A stretch of 64,000 bases of DNA from Parasedimentitalea huanghaiensis (GCF_009753675.1 NZ_WQLV01000012.1:62001-126000), one strand, 5' to 3'. Positions 45,420-54,836 are shown, counted from the stretch's first letter. Translations and numbers: made by a program. Notes: a model not told the origin generated them from the sequence alone.

Positions 45420-45675
45420 AGAAAGCAGCTACGTTAGTTCGGCACCCTATCTGTTAATACAGGATGTATTTTCCGAACTATGGACATCTCTCGGAAAGGG
45501 GGCATCCAATGTGCGTAAAACTGTGGCGCAGTGCATGCTCAGGCTAAAAATTGCTAGAATGCAGGCCGCGTTGAGCCGCCTCACAGATGAACAACTAAAA
45601 CAAATAGACCTAAAGAGAAGTGACATCGGGCAACGTGCAGCATACCTGATTACGTATGAGTACGACGGACTATGA
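45409..45675 (+). CDS. Second DUF1127-like small protein
   Basis: An 88-aa protein from ATG 45409, overlapping the previous gene's end. The motif ALSRLTDEQLKQIDLKRSDI matches the DUF1127 pattern, preceded by an extra hydrophobic/helical N-terminus (LLIQDVFSELWTSLGKG). The arginine content is lower than in its neighbour. Tandem DUF1127 genes ahead of an sRNA array suggest they share its stress-induced transcript. Confidence 0.75.
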   Translation: MKYRESSYVSSAPYLLIQDVFSELWTSLGKGASNVRKTVAQCMLRLKIARMQAALSRLTDEQLKQIDLKRSDIGQRAAYLITYEYDGL

Positions 45676-45739
45676 AACCAGGATCAGACACAATACGGAG
45701 CTGATTCTCTCCGAAATCGACGCCCGTCTATAAGAGCGG

Positions 45740-45870
45740 GATCGAGAGGTGCCAGGCCTCTCTCCTCCCAGAGTTTACCTGACATCTACCTTGACGGCTC
45801 TTCCTCCCAGAAGCCGTCATCGCTTGGGGCTGGCACCTTCTCCTCCTCCCGAGGGTGCCAGCTCCATTTA
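45740..45870 (+). ncRNA. CcsR/cuckoo-like sRNA array: three hairpins with CUCCUCCC-type loops
   Basis: Three successive hairpins follow the DUF1127 genes. The first has stem CTCT/AGAG (45758-45773) with loop exactly CTCCTCCC; the second has stem GACGGCT/AGCCGTC (45793-45818) with TCCTCCC in the loop; the third has stem GCTGGCACC/GGTGCCAGC (45829-45862) closing on CTC/GAG with loop exactly CTCCTCCC. This is the hallmark of the CcsR (conserved CCUCCUCCC motif stress-induced RNA) and cuckoo RNA families of Rhodobacterales. The loops can pair with Shine-Dalgarno-like G-rich sites in target mRNAs. Likely processed from the DUF1127 transcript. Confidence 0.85.
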
Positions 45871-46007
45871 ACGCCTAACGATCGTGACAGACCATTGTCT
45901 GTTGATCAGGAAATCCAGTGGGTCAGAAGAACCACGCCACCGTGGTTCAAGCACAGCGCGCAGGTAGTGTGCGAACTGATGCCCTGAAAAAAGATAATTA
46001 GCCGTTG
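45871..46007. other. Spacer between the sRNA array and the LacI operon
   Basis: No gene. The promoter of the LacI-controlled operon should lie at its right end, overlapping or next to the palindrome at 46008-46023. No U-rich terminator for the hairpin array is obvious. Confidence 0.35.
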
Positions 46008-46023
46008 CCGAAACCGGTTTCGG
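46008..46023. promoter_or_regulatory. LacI-type operator CCGAAACCGGTTTCGG
   Basis: A perfect 16-bp palindrome with a central CG and AAACC/GGTTT arms, 17 bases before the LacI-gene ATG. The form is typical of LacI-family sites, indicating autoregulation of the regulator and control of the downstream glucoside operon. No second copy was noticed before the binding-protein gene, which fits a single transcript. Confidence 0.8.
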
Positions 46024-46039
46024 AACAAATCATCACCTC

Positions 46040-47170
46040 ATGAACACGAATCGCATCACTTTGGTCAAAGGCCAGGTTTCTTCTTCTCCAAAGATTGGGG
46101 GGAGGGTCACAATCAATGACCTGGCAAGCCACCTGTGTATGTCGAAAAGCACAGTGTCGCGTGCCCTGAACGGCTATTCAGATATTTCTGAATCAACCCG
46201 CAAGCGTGTTGAGCGAACTGCGCAGAAATTGGGGTATCGGCCACTCAGTCACGCCCAAGCCATTCGTACAGGTCGGGTTCGGGCCATAGCGCTGGTTCTT
46301 CAAAATGACGAACCGGACAAGCACAATCCCTTCCTGCAAGAGTTCCTTGCCGGAGCCTGCGAAGCGGCCAGTGACTTTGGCTGGACGGTGACCATTTCAA
46401 CAACCAAATCTGATCAAGATATGGACACTGTGCTGACCCGGCTTATCGAAGAACGCAAAGCCGATGGTTTCATTCTGCCACGGACCAAGGTCACGGATCC
46501 CCGTGTCCGGTTACTGCGCCGGCTTGGTGTGCCCTACATCATGTTTGGGCGCACGGATCATGGACAGAAAAAGATCGAAAAAGACGCCTCTTGGTTCGAT
46601 ATCTCCGGCGAAACAGCTATGCAGAACGCCGTTGTACGACTGGTTAGCTTAGGGCATCAACGCATCGGCTACGTCGGCAGCGATCCTGAATTCAACTACA
46701 GCCACTTGCGCCGCGAAGGTTTTACCCAAGGTTTGCACGCCACCAAACTTCAACCAGATCCAGATCTGTTAAGAGAGGGCGCCAGAACGCGCGACGAAGG
46801 GACTACCGAAACCCGTGTGTTGTTGCAATTGGACCAACCGCCAACCGCAATTGTCTATGCAACCGATATGGCAGCATTGGGTGCTTACAAGGCCATAACT
46901 GAATTGGGCCTGACCGTCGGCAAAGACGTTTCCGTGATCGGTTACGACGGGGTGCCTGAAAGCCAGTATGTGCGTCCAGCGTTGACGACATATGACGTTG
47001 ACACCCGAATGGCCGGGGAACGTCTGGCAAGTTTGCTGGTCCGTCAGATCCGAGGGGAACCGGCTGACCAGTTGCGCGAATTGCAAGAGGCTCAGCTGGT
47101 CGAACGGGACTCCGATGGCCCGCCAGCGCTCAGCTCGACCGAACTAGCCGAGAAAATACAAAAACAGTGA
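46040..47170 (+). CDS. LacI-family transcriptional regulator (AglR-like)
   Basis: A 376-aa regulator. The HTH lies unusually deep, at about residues 23-45 (VTINDLASHLCMSKSTVSRA), followed by GYRPLSHAQAIRTG. The sensor domain ends with SVIGYDGVPESQYVRPALTT. A 20-residue N-terminal extension precedes the HTH. Its operator-like palindrome lies just upstream. First gene of an operon with ABC importer and glycosidase; 24 bases separate it from the binding-protein gene. Probably derepressed by the imported glucoside. Confidence 0.92.
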   Translation: MNTNRITLVKGQVSSSPKIGGRVTINDLASHLCMSKSTVSRALNGYSDISESTRKRVERTAQKLGYRPLSHAQAIRTGRVRAIALVLQNDEPDKHNPFLQEFLAGACEAASDFGWTVTISTTKSDQDMDTVLTRLIEERKADGFILPRTKVTDPRVRLLRRLGVPYIMFGRTDHGQKKIEKDASWFDISGETAMQNAVVRLVSLGHQRIGYVGSDPEFNYSHLRREGFTQGLHATKLQPDPDLLREGARTRDEGTTETRVLLQLDQPPTAIVYATDMAALGAYKAITELGLTVGKDVSVIGYDGVPESQYVRPALTTYDVDTRMAGERLASLLVRQIRGEPADQLRELQEAQLVERDSDGPPALSSTELAEKIQKQ

Positions 47171-47193
47171 TCCATTTTAGGGGAGGACTAAAC

Positions 47194-48546
47194 ATGATAC
47201 GTCACTACACAGCCAAGCTAATGCTTGGCACATCCTTGGCACTGGCCTTGTCGGCCATGTCAGTACAGGCGGATAGCATCCGGTTCTGGACAACAGAAGA
47301 GCAGCCCGAGCGGCTGGCCAAACAGCAAGAAATGGCTGACCTCTTCAAAACAGAAACCGGCACGTCGGTCGAAGTCATCCCAGTAACCGAAAGCGACCTG
47401 GGAACCCGCGCCACAGCCGCCTACGCTGCTGGCGATCTGCCCGATGTGATCTACCACACTCTGCAGTATGCTCTCCCCTGGGCCGAAGCTGGCATTCTGG
47501 ACACCGAAGCCGCCAGCGAAGTGATTGCTGATCTGGGCACCGACACATTTGCACCGGGGGCCATTGCCATGGCTGCGTTCAAAGGTGAAACAGCGTCTGT
47601 TCCGGTCGATGGCTGGACCCAAATGGTTGTCTACCGCAAAGATCTGTTTGAACAGCACGGCCTGGCCGCTCCGGATTCCTTTGCCAATGTGCAGGCCGCA
47701 CTGGCCAAGTTGCACAACCCACCAGAACTCTACGGTTTTGTTGCCGCAACCAAGGTGGACGAAAACTTCATGAGCCAGGTTTTGGAACATGTGTTCCTGG
47801 CCAACGGTGTCAGTCCGGTTGATGAAAACGGCTTGAACGCACTTGATGAAGCCAGCACCACCGAGGTTCTCGACTTTTACAAGGCCATCGCCAAAGCCTC
47901 GCCTCCAGGTGAACTCTACTGGAAGCAGTCACGCGAATTGTATTTCTCGGGTCAGGCCGCGATGATCATTTGGTCTCCGTTTATTCTAGACGAACTAGCT
48001 GGCCTTCGTGACAGTGCTCCGCCAACGATCAACGATGATCCCACTTCCGCAGCCCTCGCCGGGAAAACGGGTATCGTGACCAACTTCTCGGGGCCGTCAA
48101 ACCCGGATGGCGCAGCATGGGGAGATGTTCGTTATTTCGGTATCACATCTGATGCAGACACCGATGCCGCAATGGACTTTGTGAAATTTGCAATGGATGA
48201 CGGATACACCCAGACATTGTCGATTGCACCCGAGGGCAAGTTCCCGGTTCGACGCGGCACTGCGGACAACCCAACAGCCTTTACCGAAGCCTGGTCAAAA
48301 CTGCCCGTTGGCGTCGACCGTAAAGCTCCACTGGGCGAGCTGTATGAGCAATCCATGATCGACGAAATCGTCGGCGGCTTGGACGTGGCCAAACGTTGGG
48401 GCGTTGCCGAGGGACAGTTGTCACTGGCGTCGAAAATCATCAACAGCCAAGCGATCAACCGGGTCGTACGCCAATACATCGATGACGAAATTGATGCCCC
48501 TGCGGCGGTTGCAGCGATGAACGACGAACTGTCTAAAATCAACTAA
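47194..48546 (+). CDS. ABC transporter solute-binding protein (MalE family)
   Basis: A 450-aa periplasmic receptor. ATG 47194 follows GGGGAGGA and begins a signal peptide (MLGTSLALALSAMSVQA). The mature N-terminus (IRFWTTEEQPERLAKQQEMA) and GDLPDVIYHTLQYALPW are typical of family 1 binding proteins for oligosaccharides or glycosides. A strong hairpin follows the gene. The GH63-type enzyme in the operon suggests a glucosyl- or mannosyl-glycerate-like ligand, which is inference. Confidence 0.9.
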   Translation: MIRHYTAKLMLGTSLALALSAMSVQADSIRFWTTEEQPERLAKQQEMADLFKTETGTSVEVIPVTESDLGTRATAAYAAGDLPDVIYHTLQYALPWAEAGILDTEAASEVIADLGTDTFAPGAIAMAAFKGETASVPVDGWTQMVVYRKDLFEQHGLAAPDSFANVQAALAKLHNPPELYGFVAATKVDENFMSQVLEHVFLANGVSPVDENGLNALDEASTTEVLDFYKAIAKASPPGELYWKQSRELYFSGQAAMIIWSPFILDELAGLRDSAPPTINDDPTSAALAGKTGIVTNFSGPSNPDGAAWGDVRYFGITSDADTDAAMDFVKFAMDDGYTQTLSIAPEGKFPVRRGTADNPTAFTEAWSKLPVGVDRKAPLGELYEQSMIDEIVGGLDVAKRWGVAEGQLSLASKIINSQAINRVVRQYIDDEIDAPAAVAAMNDELSKIN

Positions 48547-48558
48547 GCCCTACCTGAC

Positions 48559-48586
48559 ATGACAGCGGCAAATCCGCCGCTGTCAT
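48559..48586 (+). terminator. Stem-loop after the binding-protein gene
   Basis: A perfect 11-bp stem ATGACAGCGGC / GCCGCTGTCAT with a 6-base loop, 12 bases after the stop codon. No U-run follows. Position and form match the hairpins after the other two binding-protein genes in this window (156-179 and 57983-58004). Confidence 0.7.
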
Positions 48587-48605
48587 ACCCCTTCCGAGGT
48601 TTTCT

Positions 48606-49841
48606 ATGTCTACGGCACACCCACCATCCGGCTCGGGAGCCTTAGCCAAACGCGAAGCGCGTCTGGCCTGGGCACTGCTGGCACCAACAATGATCAGTAT
48701 TTCCCTGGTTGTTGTCTTGCCATTGCTGGCGATCATCTGGATCAGTTTCAAACCCTTCACACTGACCGATCTGCGGCCACCTGCGCCAATCGTGCGGGAA
48801 AGCCTACGCGGCGAAGGCGACAATTTACGCCTTGAATATCGGGTCCGAAATTCCAGCCAAGAGCTTGCTATCACCGGTGTTACCCTCAGCGATACGCTGC
48901 CCTTGGGGCTGACGCTGAAAGAAAACCTGCCAGACCACTGTTACCTGACTAATCGCAATCTGATTTGTGATTTTGGCGACATGAACGGCGGCGATCGCGA
49001 AAAATTGCGGCTGCCGGTCCTGGCAACAAGCGATGAGTCCGCGTTGGAGGAGTTGGCCGAAGGCTCCAAACCGGTCATGACTGGGGCGGGTCCAAGTGTG
49101 CTGACAAGCTTCGAATTTAGCTCGGAAAACTTCTCACGTCTGTTTGACAGTAATGAATTTTGGTCGGTCCTTTGGATCACCCTATTCTACACGATTTTTG
49201 GAACACTTGGTGCATTGGTCATGGGACTTTTTGCTGCGTTGTTGTTGAACAAGAGCTTTCGCGGTCAGGGGTTTATTCGCGGGCTGTATCTGTTCCCCTA
49301 TGTTGCGCCGGTCATTGCCGTAGCCTTTACATGGGTCACCTTATTTGACCCGTTCTCAGGATCGGCCAATGCATTGCTGCTTCAAATGGGCCTGTCACAA
49401 TCGCCGATTAATTTCTTTGGTGAACGGCCACTGGCCCTGATCATGGTGACGGTGTTTGAAATCTGGCGCTATTTTCCATTGTCGTTCCTATTCATTTTGG
49501 CTCGGATGCAATCCATTGATACCAGCATGTATGAAGCCGCTGACATGGACGGGGCCTCTCCGTTTCAGAAATTCTGGCTACTCAGCATCCCACAGTTGCT
49601 GGGCATCCTGTCGGTTCTCTTCTTGCTGCGCTTCATTTGGACCTTCAACAAATTCGACGACATTTTCCTACTGACAGGGGGCAATGCCGGAACACGCACA
49701 CTGACCGTGAATGTCTATGAACAGGCCTTTGCCATTTCAAACATCGGCGCCGGGGCTGCGGTCGCAGTGGTAATCTTGCTGTGCCTGCTTCTGTTCAGCT
49801 TTGTCTTCTTCCGTTTCATCAGCCGTGAGGAGGGTCTGTGA
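48606..49841 (+). CDS. ABC permease (MalF family) with DUF11-like periplasmic insert
   Basis: A 411-aa permease. The first membrane segment is at about 28-48. Residues 70-145 form a periplasmic insert whose sequence follows the DUF11 (Ig-like cell-surface repeat) pattern: LEYRVRNSSQELAITGVTLS, DTLPLGLTLKEN, HCYLTNRNLICDFGDMNGGD. C112 and C121 could form a disulfide. The normal CUT1 core follows, with the EAA loop YEAADMDGASPFQKFWLLSI. Large inserts in this loop occur in MalF, but a DUF11-type one is unfamiliar to me. It may contact the binding protein. Overlaps the next permease by TGATG. Confidence 0.88.
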   Translation: MSTAHPPSGSGALAKREARLAWALLAPTMISISLVVVLPLLAIIWISFKPFTLTDLRPPAPIVRESLRGEGDNLRLEYRVRNSSQELAITGVTLSDTLPLGLTLKENLPDHCYLTNRNLICDFGDMNGGDREKLRLPVLATSDESALEELAEGSKPVMTGAGPSVLTSFEFSSENFSRLFDSNEFWSVLWITLFYTIFGTLGALVMGLFAALLLNKSFRGQGFIRGLYLFPYVAPVIAVAFTWVTLFDPFSGSANALLLQMGLSQSPINFFGERPLALIMVTVFEIWRYFPLSFLFILARMQSIDTSMYEAADMDGASPFQKFWLLSIPQLLGILSVLFLLRFIWTFNKFDDIFLLTGGNAGTRTLTVNVYEQAFAISNIGAGAAVAVVILLCLLLFSFVFFRFISREEGL

Positions 49842-51049
49842 TGCGCAATGGCTATGTAACCGGCCCGATCCTGGGCGCGCTATGGCTGGTGGTCATCGCG
49901 TCGACCCTAGCTGTGACGATGTCCTTTGCAACTGGCGCCTTGTTCCGCCCACAGGTTCTGTTCAGCTTGATCTGGGGGGCATTGATCGGTTTCTCATATG
50001 TTCGCTTCCCGGTCCAAAATGGTTTGATACGTCTGGCGCTCAGTGCAGCGGGAGCCTTGGCTTGCCTGACAGAAGTCGGCCCCGTTCTGATCGGCCCCGA
50101 GGTCACCTTGACCTCGCGCCTGATTACGCTGGTAGCCTTTGCAGCAATTCTGCATCTGTCACTACAGGCAATCCTGTTTGATGTGCCTTATGCGACGCTC
50201 ACGCGGCATGAATTCGAAGCCGCTGTGATCCGGTTTTGCACCGGGTTCGGCTATATCTTCTTCACCGCTATCGTCGTAATCCCTTTCTATGTGATGGTGA
50301 TGACCAGCCTGAAATCACAACAGGAACTGCTGCAAAACCCACTGGATTTCTCGATCGAACTGAGCCGCGGCTGGGACCTGTTCCGAAGCTATACCGAGCT
50401 GTTTTCCGATTTTAATTTTGGCGGCTACCTATGGACGTCGTTTTACATCTCGGTACTGACTGTCTTCATCACCTTGTTGTTCAGCGTGCCCGGCGCCTAT
50501 GCAGTGGCACGGTTCCGGTTCAGAGGGCAAAAAGCGTTCTCACGCTCTATCCTGCTGATCTACATGGTGCCTATGATCGTATTGGCACTGCCAATCTACA
50601 TCGCTTTCTCAATGACAGGTTTGCGCAACTCGATCCTCGGTATTGTGATAATCTATCCGGTCACTACTGTGCCTGTGGCGCTGTACATGCTGCAGGGCTA
50701 TTTCCGAGGCCTGCCAACCGAGGTCGAAGAAGCAGGCCTGATGGATGGATTGTCGCGACTGTCGGTGATCTGGAAGATCACTCTACCGCTGAGCCTGCCC
50801 GCGCTGGCCTCCGTTTCGCTTTATGTTTTCATGATAGCCTGGAATGAATTTCTGCTGGCCTTCATGCTGTTGGACGATCCCTCAAAGTTCACGCTGACGC
50901 GCGGTGTGTCGATGCTCAACTCCTCCGAAATCCCCAGACAACACCTGATGGCAGGGGCAGTGATCGCTACTGTACCAATCATGGCGCTGTTCCTGGGACT
51001 TGAACGTTTCATGACCAAAGGCCTGACAGCCGGATCTGTCAAAGGATGA
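49841..51049 (+). CDS. ABC permease (MalG family) with extra N-terminal membrane segments
   Basis: A 402-aa permease. A normal MalG-type protein is about 280 aa; here about 130 extra residues at the N-terminus contain some four hydrophobic segments (ILGALWLVVIASTLAVTM, VLFSLIWGALIGFSYV, LALSAAGALACLTEVG, LITLVAFAAILHLSL). The MalG core then starts near FCTGFGYIFFTAIVVIPF and has the EAA motif EVEEAGLMDGLSRLSVIWKI and the ending [12 protein letters not shown] 49841 follows GAGGAGGG and overlaps the upstream stop. Confidence 0.9.
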   Translation: MRNGYVTGPILGALWLVVIASTLAVTMSFATGALFRPQVLFSLIWGALIGFSYVRFPVQNGLIRLALSAAGALACLTEVGPVLIGPEVTLTSRLITLVAFAAILHLSLQAILFDVPYATLTRHEFEAAVIRFCTGFGYIFFTAIVVIPFYVMVMTSLKSQQELLQNPLDFSIELSRGWDLFRSYTELFSDFNFGGYLWTSFYISVLTVFITLLFSVPGAYAVARFRFRGQKAFSRSILLIYMVPMIVLALPIYIAFSMTGLRNSILGIVIIYPVTTVPVALYMLQGYFRGLPTEVEEAGLMDGLSRLSVIWKITLPLSLPALASVSLYVFMIAWNEFLLAFMLLDDPSKFTLTRGVSMLNSSEIPRQHLMAGAVIATVPIMALFLGLERFMTKGLTAGSVKG

Positions 51050-52299
51050 CCCAAATGACGACAACACACAGCCTGGGCCAAGCAGCCCGGCAGATCCTGA
51101 CCCAGAATGACAAGGGCAGCTATACCATCCCGACCAAGGGGCTGTACCCCTACCAATGGAACTGGGACAGCGCGATTGCCGCATTGGGCTTTGCCGAGTT
51201 CGATATCAATCGCGCTTGGGTCGAACTGGAGACCCTGTTTTCCGGGCAATGGGCAGATGGCATGGTCCCGCACATTCTGTTCCACCAACCCGATTCCGGT
51301 TATTTTCCCGGCCCCGATGTTTGGGGCTGTGGTGGGCCGATCCCGTCATCAGGGATTATTCAGCCCCCGATTGCCGCCAGTATGGCCCGCCGGATTTGGG
51401 AAAAGGACACCGTTGCAGGCGCATCACGGATGGTTGTGCTCTACCCCAAGATGCTGGCATGGCATCGCTGGATCATGCAATGGCGACTGGATCGCGGTGC
51501 TGTCTGTACCACCCATCCCTGGGAAACTGGCCGCGATAATGCACCCGACTGGGACAACACGATGGCCCGGATGAATGCCTCGGATGTTGGGGAATACACC
51601 CGGCGCGACACTGCACACGTAAACAGTGACGACCGACCAACAAAGTTCGATTACGACCGATATATCAAATTGGTTCAACTGGGCCGCAAACTAAACTGGG
51701 ATCAAGCCGCACTACGTGAACAGAGCCCATTCCGGGTGGCGGATCCAACTATGACCTTCACTACATTGGGGGCAGCAAGGGATCTTTTGGCGATGGGGAC
51801 CGAACTGGGCTTTGACACGATCGGCCTGGCCGAGGACATTCAAACCCTCGAAGCCGGAGCCGCCACCTTGTGGAACACCGATCTTGGCGCCTTTGACTCT
51901 CGTGATGTGTTGAGTGGCGAATGGGCAGAATGCCTGTCCAACGCATCCTATTTATGCTGGTTGGGTGGCATCGAGTCGGACCAAATGATGGACAGGTTGC
52001 GCAACACGCTGGAAACCGTCCCATACCCGGTGCCCAGCAATGATCCGGATAGCGACACATTTGACGCGCGCCGGTACTGGCGTGGCCCAACCTGGGCAGT
52101 TGTCAACATGCTCATCGGCTTAGGGCTTGAGCAGCAAGGGCATCACGCAGAAGCCGCCGAGCTTGCGCGCAAGACAGGGGCGCTGATCTCTGAACACGGG
52201 TTTGCGGAATATTTCGACCCGCTCTCAGGCAGCCCCGCCGGGGGTAAGTCGTTCACCTGGACTGCCGCAGTATGGTTGGCCTGGGCAGGAGAGGAATAA
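51046..52299 (+). CDS. GH63-type glycoside hydrolase (MGH1/glucosylglycerate-hydrolase-like)
   Basis: A 417-aa cytoplasmic (alpha/alpha)6-barrel glycosidase without signal peptide. Conserved blocks are [17 protein letters not shown] near the N-terminus, [15 protein letters not shown] in the middle and [20 protein letters not shown] toward the end. These resemble bacterial GH63 enzymes that hydrolyse mannosylglycerate or glucosylglycerate. Overlaps the permease (ATGA) and the ATPase gene (TAATG), so import and hydrolysis are tightly coupled. The predicted products are a hexose and glycerate or glycerol. Confidence 0.82.
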   Translation: MTQMTTTHSLGQAARQILTQNDKGSYTIPTKGLYPYQWNWDSAIAALGFAEFDINRAWVELETLFSGQWADGMVPHILFHQPDSGYFPGPDVWGCGGPIPSSGIIQPPIAASMARRIWEKDTVAGASRMVVLYPKMLAWHRWIMQWRLDRGAVCTTHPWETGRDNAPDWDNTMARMNASDVGEYTRRDTAHVNSDDRPTKFDYDRYIKLVQLGRKLNWDQAALREQSPFRVADPTMTFTTLGAARDLLAMGTELGFDTIGLAEDIQTLEAGAATLWNTDLGAFDSRDVLSGEWAECLSNASYLCWLGGIESDQMMDRLRNTLETVPYPVPSNDPDSDTFDARRYWRGPTWAVVNMLIGLGLEQQGHHAEAAELARKTGALISEHGFAEYFDPLSGSPAGGKSFTWTAAVWLAWAGEE

Positions 52300-53351
52300 T
52301 GGGCAGCATCGCACTAAAGTCCGTCGAAAAATGGTTTGGCAATGTTCAGGTGATCAAAGGTATCGACCTGAACATTCAGGACGGCGAGTTTGTGGTCTTT
52401 GTTGGTCCATCAGGCTGTGGCAAATCAACCCTGCTGCGTATGATTGGTGGGCTGGAAGACACGTCGCGCGGGGCCATAGCGATCAACGGCACTGACGTCA
52501 CCGACCACCCGCCGTCAAAGCGTGGGTTGACCATGGTATTCCAGTCCTATGCCCTGTACCCACATTTATCCGTTGCTGAAAACATGGGCTTCTCACTCAA
52601 GGTTGCAGGTGCCCCCAAACCTGAAATCAAAGAGCGAGTTGAACACGCCGCCCAAGTTCTGAAGCTGACCGACTTTCTGGATCGCCGCCCCAAAGATCTG
52701 TCGGGCGGACAGCGACAGCGGGTGGCCATTGGCCGCTCCATCGTACGCGACCCAACCGCGTTTTTGTTTGATGAGCCCCTGTCCAACCTCGACGCCGCCC
52801 TACGGGTGGAAATGCGCTATGAAATCGCCAAGCTGCACCAGAAACTAAAGCGCACGATGATCTATGTGACCCATGATCAGGTCGAGGCAATGACTTTGGC
52901 GGATCGGATTGTGGTGCTGGAATATGGCCATATCGCACAGGTCGGAACACCGCGGAAACTGTATGAAAGCCCAGCCAACCTGTTTGTGGCGCAATTCATC
53001 GGCAGCCCCAAAATGAACATCCTGCCCTGTTCAATCTCGGATGGACAGTATCACCTAACGGCCGGCGGTGGTGCCTCCTACCCATTCACACAGTCGGCCA
53101 AGCATGTCGGCATCCGCCCCGAACACATTCAACTGACAACATCCAACACCGGACAGTGTGACGCCCGGGTCGAAGTCATAGAATACCTCGGCGCCGATAC
53201 ATTCCTGATTATGGACTACGGTAGCACCGAGAAACTGACTGTACGGGTCAGCGGGGATACCGATCTTGAGGTGGGACAAACAGTGGGCCTGCACTTCAAA
53301 CCAGAGTATCTACACTTTTTTGATGACAGCGACCAAAGAGTCAGCCGTTGA
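52299..53351 (+). CDS. ABC transporter ATP-binding protein (MalK/UgpC type)
   Basis: A 350-aa ATPase energising the upstream CUT1 importer. Walker A is [10 protein letters not shown], signature [14 protein letters not shown], Walker [13 protein letters not shown], and the H-loop is [16 protein letters not shown]. The C-terminal TOBE region (about 235-350) includes [12 protein letters not shown]. Start at 52299 overlaps the glycosidase stop; an in-frame start 27 bases earlier lies inside that gene. Last gene of the operon. Confidence 0.93.
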   Translation: MGSIALKSVEKWFGNVQVIKGIDLNIQDGEFVVFVGPSGCGKSTLLRMIGGLEDTSRGAIAINGTDVTDHPPSKRGLTMVFQSYALYPHLSVAENMGFSLKVAGAPKPEIKERVEHAAQVLKLTDFLDRRPKDLSGGQRQRVAIGRSIVRDPTAFLFDEPLSNLDAALRVEMRYEIAKLHQKLKRTMIYVTHDQVEAMTLADRIVVLEYGHIAQVGTPRKLYESPANLFVAQFIGSPKMNILPCSISDGQYHLTAGGGASYPFTQSAKHVGIRPEHIQLTTSNTGQCDARVEVIEYLGADTFLIMDYGSTEKLTVRVSGDTDLEVGQTVGLHFKPEYLHFFDDSDQRVSR

Positions 53352-53360
53352 CACCCTAAG

Positions 53361-53393
53361 TCATGAGGCAAATATTTGTGTTCTGCCTCATGA
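53361..53393. terminator. Bidirectional stem-loop between convergent operons
   Basis: TCATGAGGCA / TGCCTCATGA forms a perfect 10-bp stem with a 13-base loop in the 47-base gap between the ATPase gene and urtE. It probably terminates both transcripts, though it lacks a strong U-run. Confidence 0.6.
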
Positions 53394-53398
53394 TAATC

Positions 53399-54094
53399 TC
53401 AAACGGAAACCCCGTCCAAAAGCTCTTCCCGGGAAAGCGTTTCCTTCGCCCCTTCAAGTATGATCTCGCCACGTCGCAGCACCACACATTGATCCGCCAA
53501 CCCGTAGGCAAATTCGAAGAACTGCTCGACTAAAATGATCGCCATCTCGCCCTGGTCGCGCAGCAGTTTGATGACCTCGCCGATTTGCTGGATGATATTG
53601 GGCTGAATGCCCTCAGTCGGTTCATCAAGGATCAGCAGCTTGGGCTTGGTAATCAGCGCGCGGCCAATGGCCAGTTGCTGTTGCTGGCCACCGGACAGAT
53701 CGCCGCCGCGACGGTTGATCATGTCGCGCAGAACCGGGAACAGTTCAAAGATGTGATCGGGAATATGGTGTTGGTCCCGCGGCAAGCAGGAAAATCCGGT
53801 TTCCAGATTCTCGCGCACAGTCAGCAGCGGAAAGATGTCCCTACCCTGCGGCACCGAGGCAATGCCAGCGCGGGCCAACACATGCGCAGAGTCCATACCG
53901 TATTCCTGACCATCCAGCCACATTTGACCGCCCGAACGCGCGTGCGTGCCAGTGATCGCCTTCATCAGGCTGGTTTTCCCAACGCCGTTACAGCCCATTA
54001 CACAGGTGACTTCGCCGGACTTGGCCTCCATCGAGATGTCATGGAGGATTTGTGAATGCCCGTAATGCAGCGTGAGGTCTTTGAGTTTCAGCAT
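53399..54094 (-). CDS. urtE: Urea ABC transporter ATP-binding protein UrtE
   Basis: A 231-aa ATPase of the LivF class. Walker A is VMGCNGVGKTSL, signature DLSGGQQQQLAIGRAL, and Walker B LLILDEPTEGIQPNI, where the EGIQPNII tail is typical of UrtE. It lies one base downstream of urtD and is the last gene of urtABCDE. With UrtD it powers the UrtB-UrtC channel for high-affinity urea uptake. Confidence 0.95.
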   Translation of the reverse strand: MLKLKDLTLHYGHSQILHDISMEAKSGEVTCVMGCNGVGKTSLMKAITGTHARSGGQMWLDGQEYGMDSAHVLARAGIASVPQGRDIFPLLTVRENLETGFSCLPRDQHHIPDHIFELFPVLRDMINRRGGDLSGGQQQQLAIGRALITKPKLLILDEPTEGIQPNIIQQIGEVIKLLRDQGEMAIILVEQFFEFAYGLADQCVVLRRGEIILEGAKETLSREELLDGVSV

Positions 54095-54095
54095 G

Positions 54096-54836
54096 TTAAC
54101 GCCCCAGATAGACGTCGATGACGTCAGAGTTTGAGGTCACGTGATCCAGTGATCCCTCGGCCAATACCGCGCCCTCGTGAAGGACTGTGACCTTGCAGCC
54201 CAGACGGCGGACAAATTCCATATCGTGTTCCACCACCACAACCGCGCGGGTTTTGGCGGCTTGCACCAGCAGTTCGGATGTGTGTTCACGTTCTTCCGGG
54301 GTCATGCCGGCGGCAGGTTCGTCGACCAGCAGCAGGCGTGGTTCCTGTGCCAGCAACATACCGATTTCCAACCATTGTTTCTGGCCGTGGCTTAGTTCTC
54401 CAGCCAAGCGGTCAAGTTCAGCCAGCATACCAACCTGTTCGGCCAGAGCATCAACCTGTTCATGGTCCGCCTTGCTGGGCCGAAAGAGCAGAACTGACAG
54501 AACACCCCGATCCTTTTTCAATGCCATTAAAAAGTTTTCGCGAACAGTCTGGTTCTCGAAAACCGTCGGCTTCTGAAACTTACGGCCAATGCCCTCGCGC
54601 GCAATTTGGGCCTCATTCATCCGCAGCAACGAAACCGATCTCTCACCCCAGATCACCCGCCCTTCGTCCGGGCGGGTCTTACCGGTCACTATATCCATAA
54701 ATGTGGTCTTGCCCGCCCCATTGGGACCAATCACCGCGCGCAGTTCGGCGTCGGCGATTTGAAACGACAGGTTATTGATGGCCTTGAAGCCATCAAAGCT
54801 GACGGAAACGCCCGAAACTTCGAGTAGCGTACTCAT
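54096..54836 (-). CDS. urtD: Urea ABC transporter ATP-binding protein UrtD
   Basis: A 246-aa ATPase of the LivG class. Walker A is VIGPNGAGKTTFMDIVTGKT, signature LSHGQKQWLEIGMLL (the KQWLEIGM variant is characteristic of UrtD) and Walker B LLLVDEPAAGMTPEE. Its start overlaps the urtC stop by ATGA. Confidence 0.95.
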   Translation of the reverse strand: MSTLLEVSGVSVSFDGFKAINNLSFQIADAELRAVIGPNGAGKTTFMDIVTGKTRPDEGRVIWGERSVSLLRMNEAQIAREGIGRKFQKPTVFENQTVRENFLMALKKDRGVLSVLLFRPSKADHEQVDALAEQVGMLAELDRLAGELSHGQKQWLEIGMLLAQEPRLLLVDEPAAGMTPEEREHTSELLVQAAKTRAVVVVEHDMEFVRRLGCKVTVLHEGAVLAEGSLDHVTSNSDVIDVYLGR

